A stretch of DNA of 14,950 nt. Source: Hyphomicrobiales bacterium. GTDB lineage: Bacteria; Pseudomonadota; Alphaproteobacteria; Rhizobiales; Xanthobacteraceae. Both the position numbers and the translations under genes were made by a program. Below are positions 1 to 8,110 of the stretch, one piece after another (the stretch's first letter is position 1; the number at the start of each line of letters is the position of its first letter). The DNA lies in contig JACQDO010000324.1 of assembly GCA_016201085.1 (NCBI GenBank), positions 1 through 14,950 on the forward strand, in the 5' to 3' direction. The notes beneath the pieces are model-generated. The model made no database searches, had not been told where the DNA came from, and saw only the letters and a program-made list of their open reading frames with translations.

Positions 1-871
1 AGGCGCGCGCGCCGTTCCAGCCGGCGCCGATCACCATGCCGACGGAAGCGAGCTCGTCCTCGGCCTGGATGATGGCGTATTTGGCCTGGCCGGTCTTGGC
101 ATCGACGCGCATCTTGGCGCAGTGACGGGTGAAGGCGTCGGCCACCGAGGACGACGGCGTGATCGGATACCAGGCGCAGACGGTGGCGCCGCCATAGACG
201 GCGCCGAGGGCGGCGGCCGAATTGCCCTCGATGAAAATGCGGTCGCCGACCTTGTCGCTCTTCTTCAGGCGCAGGCCGATCGGGCTATCGAGGTTGAGCG
301 TGGCGTAGTCGCGGCCGATATGCAGCGCCTTGATGTTGGGCGCGATCAGCTTGTCCTTGCCCTTGTACTGCTCGCCGATCAGCTGTTCGACCGCCTTGAC
401 GTCCATGTCGAGCAGCGCGGTGAGCACGCCGATATAGATGATGTTCTTGAACAGCTGGCGCTGGCGCGGATCGGAATATTCGCGATTGCAGATCGCGGTC
501 AGCGGCACGCCGACGACGGTGATGTCCTGGCGGAACTTCGAGGCCGGCAGCGTCTTGGTGGAATCGTAGAACAGATAGCCGCCCGGCTCGATGGCGGCGA
601 TGTCGCGCTCGAAGGTCTGCGGATTCATCGCCACCATCAGGTCGGTGCCGCCGCGCGCGCCCATATGGCCGGCCTCCGACACGCGCACCTCGTACCAGGT
701 CGGCAGGCCCTGGATGTTGGAGGGGAAGATGTTGCGCGGCGCCACCGGCACGCCCATGCGCATCGCCGCGCGCGCGAACAGTTCGTTGGCGCTGGCGGAG
801 CCGGAGCCATTGACGTTGGCGAAGCGGACGACGAAGTCGTTTACGCGGCTGAGCGGCGTGGCGGTCGGCAT
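1..871 (-). CDS. 2-oxoacid:acceptor (ferredoxin) oxidoreductase, fused gamma-alpha subunit, KorA type; partial, 3' end outside window
   Basis: Thiamine-diphosphate enzymes of this family oxidatively decarboxylate a 2-oxoacid, typically 2-oxoglutarate, to the acyl-CoA and pass electrons to ferredoxin; they can also run in reverse as CO2-fixing enzymes. The 290 visible codons hold the gamma domain (about residues 1-200, with EAGHMGARGGTDLMVA at 65-80 and GGYLFYDSTKTLP at 96-108). The start of the alpha domain follows (EGNSAAALGAVYGG at 214-227, then WYPITPSSS at 233-241, the family's substrate-side signature). The gamma-then-alpha order is that of the fused KorA type. The start at 871 has an AGGG ribosome binding site about 6 nt upstream and overlaps the 3' end of the preceding ferredoxin-domain gene by 31 bp, so translational coupling is likely. 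The TPP-binding beta subunit would be expected next, beyond the left edge. The 2-oxoglutarate specificity is inferred from family, not shown. Confidence 0.9.
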   Translation of the reverse strand, partial: MPTATPLSRVNDFVVRFANVNGSGSASANELFARAAMRMGVPVAPRNIFPSNIQGLPTWYEVRVSEAGHMGARGGTDLMVAMNPQTFERDIAAIEPGGYLFYDSTKTLPASKFRQDITVVGVPLTAICNREYSDPRQRQLFKNIIYIGVLTALLDMDVKAVEQLIGEQYKGKDKLIAPNIKALHIGRDYATLNLDSPIGLRLKKSDKVGDRIFIEGNSAAALGAVYGGATVCAWYPITPSSSVADAFTRHCAKMRVDAKTGQAKYAIIQAEDELASVGMVIGAGWNGARA

Positions 872-2641
872 GAATTCCCTGCGTAGGTCATATCGAGCAA
901 GAATTTCTGCATGTCCCAGGCGCCGGTCGGACAGCGTTCGGCGCAGAGACCGCAGTGGAGGCAGACATCCTCATCCTTGGCCATGATGCGGCCGGTCTTG
1001 AGGCCGTCCTGGACATAGAGAGCTTGGCTGAGGTTACGCGACGGCGCGTTGAGCTTCTTGCGAAGCTCGGCTTCCTCACTGTTGATCGTGAAGGTGATGC
1101 AGTCCATCGGGCAGATGTCGACGCAAGCGTCGCATTCGATGCAGAGCTGCGCGGTGAACACGGTCTGCACGTCGCAATTGAGACCGGCCGGCTTCGGCTA
1201 GCGCCAGTTTGGCGTCGAAACCCAGCTCGACCTCGGCCTTGATGTCTTTCAGCGCCACCACCTTGTCGCGCAGCGGCACCTTGTAGCGCTGGTCGAGTGC
1301 GATCTCGTTGTCGTAGGACCACTCGTGGATGCCCATTTTCTGGCTCATCAGTTCGACCGCCGGCAGCGGGCGGTCGGCGATGTCCTCGCCGTTGAGCAGC
1401 TTGTCGATGGAGACGGCGGCCTCGTGGCCATGCGCCACCGCCCAGATGATGTTCTTGGGGCCGAATGCGGCGTCGCCGCCGAAAAATACCTTGGCATTGG
1501 TCGAGGCCATGGTCTGCTTGTCGACCTTGGGCATGTTCCATTCGTTGAATTCGATGCCGCAATCGCGCTCGATCCACGGGAAGGCATTTTCCTGTCCGAC
1601 CGCCACCAGCACGTCGTCGCAGAGGAAATGCTGTTCCGGCTCGCCGGCCGGCACCAGTTTGCGGCGACCCTTATCGTCATATTCGGCCTTCACCTTCTCG
1701 AAGGTGATGCCGGTGAGCTTGCCGTTCTCGTGGGTGAAATTCTTCGGCACGAGGTAATTGTGGATCGGGATGCCCTCGTGCTGGGCGTCTTCCTTTTCCC
1801 AAGGCGACGCCTTCATTTCCTCGAAGCCGGAGCGCACCACGACCTTGACGTCCTCGCCGCCGAGCCGGCGCGCCGAGCGGCAGCAATCCATGGCGGTGTT
1901 GCCGCCACCGAGCACGACCACGCGCTTGCCGATCTTGCCGATGTGGCCGAACGAGACCGAGGACAGCCAGTCGATACCGATATGGATGTTGGCGGCTGCT
2001 TCCTGGCGGCCGGGAATGTCGAGATCGCGGCCGCGCGGCGCGCCGGAGCCGACGAACACCGCGTCCCAGCCTTCGGCCAGCAGCGACTTCATGCTCTCGA
2101 TACGCTTGCCGCCGCGGAACTCGACGCCGAGATTGAGGATGTAGCCGGTTTCCTCGTCGATGACGCTGTCGGGCAGGCGGAATTTTGGAATTTGCGTGCG
2201 GATCATGCCGCCGGCTTTTTTGTCGCCGTCGAACACCACGCAATGATAGCCGAGCGGGGCGAGATCGCGCGCCACGGTGAGCGAGGCCGGCCCGGCGCCG
2301 ACCATCGCCACGCGCTTGCCGTTCTTGCGTTGGGCCGGTTTTGGCAGCCGCGCGGTGATGTCGTCCTTGTAGTCGGCGGCGACGCGCTTCAAACGGCAGA
2401 TCGCCACCGGCTCGTTCTCGACGCGCACACGCCGGCAGGCCGGCTCGCATGGCCGGTCGCAGGTGCGCCCGAGGATTCCCGGAAACACATTCGATTTCCA
2501 ATTGATCATGTAGGCGTCGGAATAGCGGCCCGCCGCGATCAACCGGATGTATTCTGGAACGGGGGTGTGAGCCGGACAGGCCCATTGGCAATCGACCACC
2601 TTGTGGAAATAGTCCGGAGCAGAAATGTCGGTATTCTTCAT
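841..2641 (-). pseudogene. GltD-like FAD/NAD(P)H oxidoreductase with C-terminal 2x[4Fe-4S] ferredoxin domain, frameshifted
   Basis: This resembles the small subunit of glutamate synthase and related flavoproteins that move electrons between NAD(P)H and ferredoxin; next to KorA it probably couples 2-oxoacid oxidation to the nicotinamide pool. From the ATG at 2641 (AGAGGAG 4-5 nt upstream) the N-terminal Fe-S domain has Cys18, Cys22, Cys61, Cys65, Cys69 and Cys82. The FAD site GAGPAS is at 115-120, an NADPH site GGGNTAMD lies mid-protein, and a GGDAAFGP flavin motif follows. After about 485 residues the frame breaks. The ferredoxin domain, with CIECDACVDICP and CLHCGLCAERCP, continues in another frame down to 841. 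Restoring 2 bp gives one 600-residue protein and a CLNCD motif at the junction. As sequenced, the flavoprotein frame runs on out of frame to 1076 and lacks the clusters. It could be a real pseudogene, a programmed event, or a sequencing error. Confidence 0.8.
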
Positions 2642-3003
2642 TGACTCCTCTACACGCGCCTCATAGCGCAGCACCAACAGCGAGGTCGCGTCACTTCCTT
2701 GCGCAGCCGGTTTTCCCTACGGATCGGCCCTGTTTTGTTATCCGGCCTGATTCCGGAGGCGGATAATATGGGGTAGAACCCCGCAAGGCTACCTATCCTT
2801 CCGTTATGCTTATGGCCTATCAACTCCCAGTGCGCGCTGGCCTTTTCGCTCTCTGAAAACGGCGACAGCATGGCACCGGCGCGCCAATATCGCCGCTGCG
2901 GATTAACAATTATGGGTATGGCGCGCGTATTTTCCCCTGCCTGTCGGGGCGAGACGGCAGGCCGCGGTTCCGCCTTGTTGCGGCGCACAATGACACGGAC
3001 GTA
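2642..3003. promoter_or_regulatory. Divergent intergenic region between the KorA-operon flavoprotein gene and the ATP12 gene, with an inverted repeat
   Basis: This 362-bp gap separates two divergent genes and must hold both promoters, but I see no convincing -35/-10 pair. It contains a perfect 7-bp inverted repeat, TTATCCG (2738-2744) and CGGATAA (2760-2766), with CCGG tetramers inside the arms. A short GGGGT/ACCCC hairpin follows at 2770-2783. Base composition is less GC-rich than the flanking genes. The long open frame here (2650-2988, minus) has no recognisable domain and covers the ribosome binding site of the downstream gene, so I treat the region as non-coding. Confidence 0.4.
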
Positions 3004-3786
3004 ATGCGCGACATTTTTACCGAGATTTTCGAAAATCAGCCGCTCGACCCGATGGAGTCGGCGCGCAAGGGCGGGCGGCCGTCGCTGCGCAAGCGCTTCT
3101 ACAACCAGGCGCAGGTCGGCGAGGGCGGGCCCGATGGGTTCCCGGTGCTGCTCGACGGCAAGCAGGTCTACACGCCGTTACGCCGCCCGCTTGCCGCGCC
3201 GACGCGGGCGCTGGCCGAGGCGATCGCGCGGGAATGGCAGGCGCAGGCCGCGCTGATCGACCCCGGCCGCATGCCGCTGACGCGGCTGGCCAATGCGGTG
3301 ATCGACGCGGTGGCCGAGCAGGCGAAGGCGGTGGCCGAGGAGATCGCGCAGTATCTCGGCTCCGATCTTATCTGTTATCGCGCCGATATGCCGGAAGGCC
3401 TGGTGGAGAAGCAGACTTTGGCTTGGGATCCGCTGCTGGCTTGGGCGCGCGACACGCTCGGCGCGTTCTTCGTGCTGGCGCAAGGCGTCGTGCATGTGGC
3501 GCAGCCGCGCCAGGCGATCGATGCGGCGCGCGCGGCGATCCCGACGGACATATGGCGGCTCGGCGCGCTGTCGGCGATCACCACGTTGACGGGCTCTGCG
3601 CTGCTGGCGCTGGCGCTCAACGCCGACGCGATCGATGCCGACGCCGCCTGGGCCGCCGCGCATGTCGACGAGGACTGGCAGATGTCGCAATGGGGCCGCG
3701 ACGAGCAAGCGCTCGCCCGGCGCGATTATCGGCGCGCGGAATTCGACGCGGCGGCGGCGGTGTTGAAGCTTACTCCGTCATCCTGA
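3004..3786 (+). CDS. ATP12-family F1-ATPase assembly chaperone
   Basis: ATP12 proteins bind free alpha subunits of F1-ATP synthase and hold them ready for assembly; in bacteria the family is found mainly in Alphaproteobacteria, in line with mitochondrial ancestry. The 260-residue product has the usual length and layout. There is an N-terminal beta-rich part (RKRFYNQAQVG, then FPVLLDGKQVYTPLRRPLA). The helical domain carries LIDPGRMPLTRLANAVID, then the conserved YLGSDLICYRAD and AQPRQAI segments, and the WGRDEQALARRDYRRAEFDAA C-terminal stretch shows the family ending. The cytoplasmic location follows from the lack of a signal sequence or membrane segment. It stands alone on the plus strand, far from any atp operon genes in this window. 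Its stop codon lies inside a palindromic repeat. The ATG at 3004 has no strong ribosome binding site, so a slightly later start is possible. Confidence 0.9.
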   Translation: MRDIFTEIFENQPLDPMESARKGGRPSLRKRFYNQAQVGEGGPDGFPVLLDGKQVYTPLRRPLAAPTRALAEAIAREWQAQAALIDPGRMPLTRLANAVIDAVAEQAKAVAEEIAQYLGSDLICYRADMPEGLVEKQTLAWDPLLAWARDTLGAFFVLAQGVVHVAQPRQAIDAARAAIPTDIWRLGALSAITTLTGSALLALALNADAIDADAAWAAAHVDEDWQMSQWGRDEQALARRDYRRAEFDAAAAVLKLTPSS

Positions 3787-3884
3787 GGTGCGAGCGCAAT
3801 TGCGCGAGCCTCGAAGGATGACGGGCAATGAGTCTGCGGCCGTTGCCCTTCGAGGCGCGCCGCGCGCGCACCTCAGGGTGACGG
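3775..3884. repeat. Paired palindromic repeat (REPIN-like doublet) between convergent genes
   Basis: Two units of about 45-50 bp sit in opposite orientation. The first (3775-3824) is a near-perfect palindrome whose outer arms CCGTCATCC and GGATGACGG pair, with inner GAGG/CCTC and GCGCAATTGCGC. The second (about 3840-3884) reads the same way on the minus strand, with arms containing CCCT/AGGG instead of TCCT/AGGA. The stop codon of the ATP12 gene (3784-3786) lies in the first unit. The stop codon of the facing TPR remnant (3873-3875) lies in the second. The doublet may act as a bidirectional transcription end. It belongs to the same family as the doublet at 6102-6196. Confidence 0.8.
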
Positions 3885-4224
3885 ATTTGCATTAGTGGTT
3901 GTATCGGCCGGCTTAGACGCTTCCAATTTCGCCGTCTTGGCGAGACACGCTTTTGCCTCGTCCTCGCGGCCCAGCGCCTCATCCAGGCGGGCGAGCCCCT
4001 TGAGCGCGAAGGCGCGGCCGATATGGGCATCGGGGAATTTGGGCGCCAGCGCGATGGCGCGGTCGAAATCGGCAACGGCGTCCGCCCAACGGCCGAGCTG
4101 GCTCAGCACGCGGGTCGTTGCGCAGCACCTGCGTATAACGGTCCATGGCCAGCGACAACTGGTCCGCCCGGTGGTGGAGAAGGCCCTGTTCGATCAGCTC
4201 GGCTGAGGTCGGGGGTGCGGTCAT
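3873..4224 (-). pseudogene. Remnant of a tetratricopeptide-repeat (TPR) protein, frameshifted by an internal deletion
   Basis: Two TPR-like pieces lie in different frames. The 5' piece starts at the ATG at 4224 (MTAPPTSAELIEQGLLHH) and includes one repeat ending YTQVLRNDP. The 3' piece, readable from about 4109, continues LSQLGRWADAVADFDRAIAL, then PKFPDAHIGRAFALKGLARL, and ends with an acidic/lysine-rich tail at 3873. Aligning the two to the 34-residue TPR unit suggests that about 8-10 residues of helix A of the second repeat are missing as well as the frame, so an out-of-frame deletion of roughly 25-30 bp near 4110 is the simplest reading. No good ribosome binding site precedes 4224. TPR proteins are protein-interaction scaffolds; the original partner cannot be guessed. 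A functional 78-residue product from the GTG at 4109 is possible but less likely. Confidence 0.65.
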
Positions 4225-4299
4225 GGGGGCTTGTAAGCAGGGTTTGACGGTAATGCCAAGCCTGACCGTGCGGTATGGTAAGGCCGTGCGGCACGCATT

Positions 4300-4450
4300 C
4301 TTCCCCTCTCCCCTTGTGGGAGAGGGTGCCCGAGCGAAGCGAGGGCGGGAGAGGGGTCCTTGCCTCGTTAAAATCACCGACCCCTCACCCGGCTCGTGCT
4401 CGCTATCGCTCCGCACTCGCCACCCTCTCCCACAAGGGGAGAGGGGGAAG
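4300..4450. repeat. 151-bp palindromic element with ~29-bp inverted terminal arms, upstream of pccB
   Basis: The left arm (4300-4328) and right arm (4421-4450) are reverse complements apart from one extra C in the right arm. Each arm is itself a hairpin (CTCTCCC, CTTGT, GGGAGAG). Inside them a second imperfect inverted pair runs GAGAGGGGTC (4349-4358) against GACCCCTC (4379-4386). There is no coding capacity, so it is a small non-autonomous element or REPIN-like doublet. It fills most of the gap between the TPR remnant and pccB, ending 63 bp before the pccB start. If transcribed it would form a long stem and could affect pccB expression. No target-site duplication is obvious. Confidence 0.8.
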
Positions 4451-4513
4451 TGAGATCGCCGCGCCGCCGTGGTATGTCATCTGCCACAGGAATAAGGATC
4501 GACGGGCAGGGCC

Positions 4514-6025
<1,512 letters not shown>

Positions 6026-6040
<15 letters not shown>

Positions 6041-6058
6041 GCCGCTGCGCGGCAAATT
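6026..6058 (+). terminator. Hairpin spanning the pccB stop codon
   Basis: Perfect 9-bp arms AATTTGCCG (6026-6034) and CGGCAAATT (6050-6058) flank a 15-nt loop that includes the pccB stop codon and a nested GCCGC/GCGGC hairpin. No T-run follows, so intrinsic termination is uncertain; the structure might instead protect the 3' end of the mRNA. Confidence 0.35.
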
Positions 6059-6101
6059 CGACCATTGAACTTCGACCGACCACCTGCAGCAGCCTCAACC
6101 G

Positions 6102-6196
6102 GCCTCATGGTGAGGAGCGCTCCGAAGAAGCGCGTCTCGAACCATGTGGCCGCCCCATCCTTCGAGACGGCGCTTCGCGCCTCCTCAGGATGAGGC
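6102..6196. repeat. Paired palindromic repeat (REPIN-like doublet) downstream of pccB
   Basis: Two units face each other about 9 bp apart. The forward unit (6103-6146) has pairing ends CATGGT (6106-6111) and ACCATG (6141-6146). The reverse unit (6156-6195) has CATCCT (6156-6161) and AGGATG (6187-6192). Both share the TGAGG ... GCGTCTCGAA-type core seen at 3775-3824. The unit ends differ in sequence but keep their pairing, which points to a conserved stem. The doublet fills the convergent gap between pccB and the metallo-hydrolase gene. Confidence 0.8.
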
Positions 6197-6220
6197 GGAC
6201 GGAAGCGGCGGGAAAGCCGC

Positions 6221-7147
6221 TTACGACTTCAAGCTCGCATAGACCACGCGCATCCAGTTCTTGCTCGCCGCCTCGGGCGCCTTGAATTTTTCGTCGAAGT
6301 CGGCGAACGGCTTGGCCGCCAGCACGTCGTCCAGGCTCTTGCCCTCGGCGATCAGCTTGGCCATGCGGTCGCGCGCGGCGACCAGCATGGCGCGGTACTC
6401 GGCGAGCTGCGCCTTGGTCGCCAGCGGTCCGTGCCCCGGCACGATCTTGGTCGCGTCGTTGGCGAGCGCCAGATAGGCGTCCGCCGCCGCGATCATGCCC
6501 TTGATGTTGCCGCCGTTGCCGAAGTCGATATTGGGATAGCGGCCCATGGCCACGGTGTCGCCGGTCGACAGCACGTTGGCGTCGGCGAAATACACGAAGG
6601 TGTCGCCGTCGGTGTGCGCGTTGAGAATGTGCTTGAGCTGCGCGGCGCGGCCCTTGACTTCGAGCTTGAGCGCGTCGGTGTAGGTCCTGGCCGGCAGCGC
6701 TTCCGGCGGCGCCGGGGCATATTTGACTTCCGGCACCAGCATCATGGTGCCGGCGGCGAGCTTCTTCTTCACGTTCTCATGCGCGACGACGGTGGCGCCG
6801 TCTTTGCCGAACGGCGCGTTACCGCCGACATGGTCGCGGTGATAATGCGTGTTGACGAGGAATTTGACCGGCTGCGGCGTCACTGCCGCGATCGCGGCCT
6901 TGAGCTTGTCGTGCAGCGGCGCGAACTGGCCGTCCACCATGATGACGCCGTCGTCGCCCACCGCGACGGTGGAATTGCCGCCGAGGCCTTCCAGCATGTA
7001 GGTGCGGTTGCCGAGATCGAAGGTCTTGATGGTGACCTTGGAGAAATCCGGGCCGACCGGCGGCGTGGCCGGCGTCTGCTGCGCCAAAGCCGGGACGGTC
7101 AGGCAGAGGGCGGCGGCCGCCAAGGCGGCGCGTGTGATTTTGTGCAT
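6221..7147 (-). CDS. Exported metallo-beta-lactamase-fold hydrolase
   Basis: This is a zinc-dependent hydrolase of the MBL superfamily, 308 residues, with a Sec signal peptide (MHKITRAALAAAALCLTVPALA, cleavage expected after Ala22), so it should act in the periplasm. The full metal set is visible: His101, His103, Asp105 and His106 in THYHRDHVGG, His178 in AHTDGD, Asp197 in STGDT, and His239 in PGHGP. The substrate cannot be read from sequence. Similar exported MBL proteins include cyclase-like proteins of methylotrophy and sulfur clusters as well as class B beta-lactamases, and beta-lactam activity should not be assumed. The ATG at 7147 has a CAGGGAGAA site upstream. It is divergent from a secreted cupin gene with an identical ribosome binding site sequence, so the pair may be co-regulated. 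A perfect 7-bp hairpin (AAGCGGC/GCCGCTT, 6203-6222) overlaps its stop codon. Confidence 0.9.
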   Translation of the reverse strand: MHKITRAALAAAALCLTVPALAQQTPATPPVGPDFSKVTIKTFDLGNRTYMLEGLGGNSTVAVGDDGVIMVDGQFAPLHDKLKAAIAAVTPQPVKFLVNTHYHRDHVGGNAPFGKDGATVVAHENVKKKLAAGTMMLVPEVKYAPAPPEALPARTYTDALKLEVKGRAAQLKHILNAHTDGDTFVYFADANVLSTGDTVAMGRYPNIDFGNGGNIKGMIAAADAYLALANDATKIVPGHGPLATKAQLAEYRAMLVAARDRMAKLIAEGKSLDDVLAAKPFADFDEKFKAPEAASKNWMRVVYASLKS

Positions 7148-7319
7148 TGCAAATTCTCCCTGGGGCGCTTGGTTGGCGCCGTTTCTGCCAGACTAACGGC
7201 CCGGCGCGGCGGATATTCCCGCTCTGATGCGTTTATTTATGGCAGAACGGCAAGGTCCTGACGCTATTTCATTGCCGGCGTGGCGTCGCTACACTTCGCC
7301 GTTACACAGGGAGAACGCC
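7148..7319. promoter_or_regulatory. Divergent promoter region with a long-spaced inverted repeat
   Basis: This 172-bp region lies between two divergent genes for exported proteins. It holds an inverted repeat of GCCGTTTCTGCCA (7178-7190) and TGGCAGAACGGC (7240-7251). The arms match over 12 bp with one extra T, and 49 bp lie between them. The arms could be operator half-sites or a pair of binding sites for one regulator serving both genes. I could not assign -35/-10 boxes with confidence. The shared CAGGGAGAA near both starts is simply the ribosome binding site of each gene. Confidence 0.35.
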
Positions 7320-7730
7320 ATGTTGAAAAAATCGCTCGTCGTCGCCACGCTCGCCGCGCTCGCACTCGGCGGTGTTGCGCTGGCGCAAAATGCGCCGGTG
7401 TCGCCGTCGCCGGTTAAGCGCACCATCGTCGGCAAGGTGGAGGTGCCCGGCTCTAAGTACGAGACGATCACCGCCATCGTCGAAATCGCGCCCGGCTTCA
7501 AGGCCGGCCGTCATTTCCACCCCGGCCTGGTGTTCGCGCAAGTGACGGAGGGCGAATTCTGGCTGGCTCCGGACGCACAGCCGGAAAAGGTCTATAAAAA
7601 CGGCGAGACCCTCTCGTTGTCCGAAAAGCTCATCCACAACGAAGGCAATGCCTCCAGCGACAAATGGGTCAAGCTGGTGGCAACCTATGTGGTGGAGAAG
7701 GGCCAGCCGCTGGTGCAGCCGGTGAAGTAA
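7320..7730 (+). CDS. Exported cupin-domain protein
   Basis: The 136-residue product has a Sec signal peptide (MLKKSLVVATLAALALGGVALA, then QNAP) and a single small cupin barrel, so it is probably periplasmic. Cupin motif 1 is present as GFKAGRHFHPG, keeping the HxH metal ligands, but the glutamate usually found 4-5 residues later is replaced in FAQV. Motif 2 appears as IHNEGN, keeping the third histidine and the asparagine. It may therefore bind metal with three histidines or have a binding rather than catalytic role. The start at 7320 is chosen over an in-frame ATG at 7227 because CAGGGAG lies 6-7 nt upstream and the signal peptide begins there. The substrate is unknown. It is divergent from the MBL-fold hydrolase gene and may share a regulator with it. 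Confidence 0.85.
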   Translation: MLKKSLVVATLAALALGGVALAQNAPVSPSPVKRTIVGKVEVPGSKYETITAIVEIAPGFKAGRHFHPGLVFAQVTEGEFWLAPDAQPEKVYKNGETLSLSEKLIHNEGNASSDKWVKLVATYVVEKGQPLVQPVK

Positions 7731-7789
7731 GGCCTCCATCCTGATGGCGCTCGGCGAGTTGCTACTATGACCGGCGGGGGGCGAGGCCA

Positions 7790-8068
7790 ATGACCGCACG
7801 CACGGCGGCTTTCATCGTCGGCGGACTGGATGCGCTGGGTTGGCTGCTGGTGTGCGTGGGCACCTTCTTCTCGCAGTCCGATCCGGCCACCAAGGGGCTC
7901 GATACTTTCGCCGGCCTTGCCGTCAGCATTGTGTTCCTGCTCACCGGCGTGCCGGCGCTGGTGCTGGCCTGGCGCAACCGCGCGCCGCGGCTGGCGCTGG
8001 TGTTGTCGCTTGGCTTCCCCACCGGCTTCGTGCTGCTGTTTGCCGTTGCGGTCGCCGTCTTCGCCTGA
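7790..8068 (+). CDS. Small three-helix membrane protein of unknown function
   Basis: The 92-residue product is dominated by three hydrophobic segments: about residues 6-27 (FIVGGLDALGWLLVCVGTFF), 40-61 (FAGLAVSIVFLLTGVPALVLAW) and 68-92 (LALVLSLGFPTGFVLLFAVAVA). Short charged turns such as WRNRAPR separate them, and it ends directly after the last helix. A purine-rich GGGGGGCGAG site precedes the ATG at 7790. I do not recognise the family. The codon use matches the neighbours, and the same-strand position 59 bp after the cupin gene and 42 bp before the AhpD-like gene suggests it may be transcribed with them. Confidence 0.75.
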   Translation: MTARTAAFIVGGLDALGWLLVCVGTFFSQSDPATKGLDTFAGLAVSIVFLLTGVPALVLAWRNRAPRLALVLSLGFPTGFVLLFAVAVAVFA

Positions 8069-8110
8069 TGCAATGCGCGCAGCGCTAGCGAAAAGTTGCA
8101 GGAGCTTGCC

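Noticed and set aside
122..886. Long plus-strand open frame of 254 codons
   Set aside because: It is antisense to the KorA-type gene, whose minus-strand protein has clear family motifs. The plus-strand product is Arg/Ala/Asp-rich with no domain, as expected for a shadow frame in GC-rich DNA.
1325..2644. 439-codon plus-strand open frame opposite the GltD-like gene
   Set aside because: It is a codon-bias shadow of the minus-strand flavoprotein gene, with low-complexity composition and no recognised motif.
2650..2988. 112-codon minus-strand open frame in the divergent gap
   Set aside because: It has no ribosome binding site or recognisable domain, has Arg/Pro/Trp-rich composition, and covers the downstream gene's ribosome binding site.
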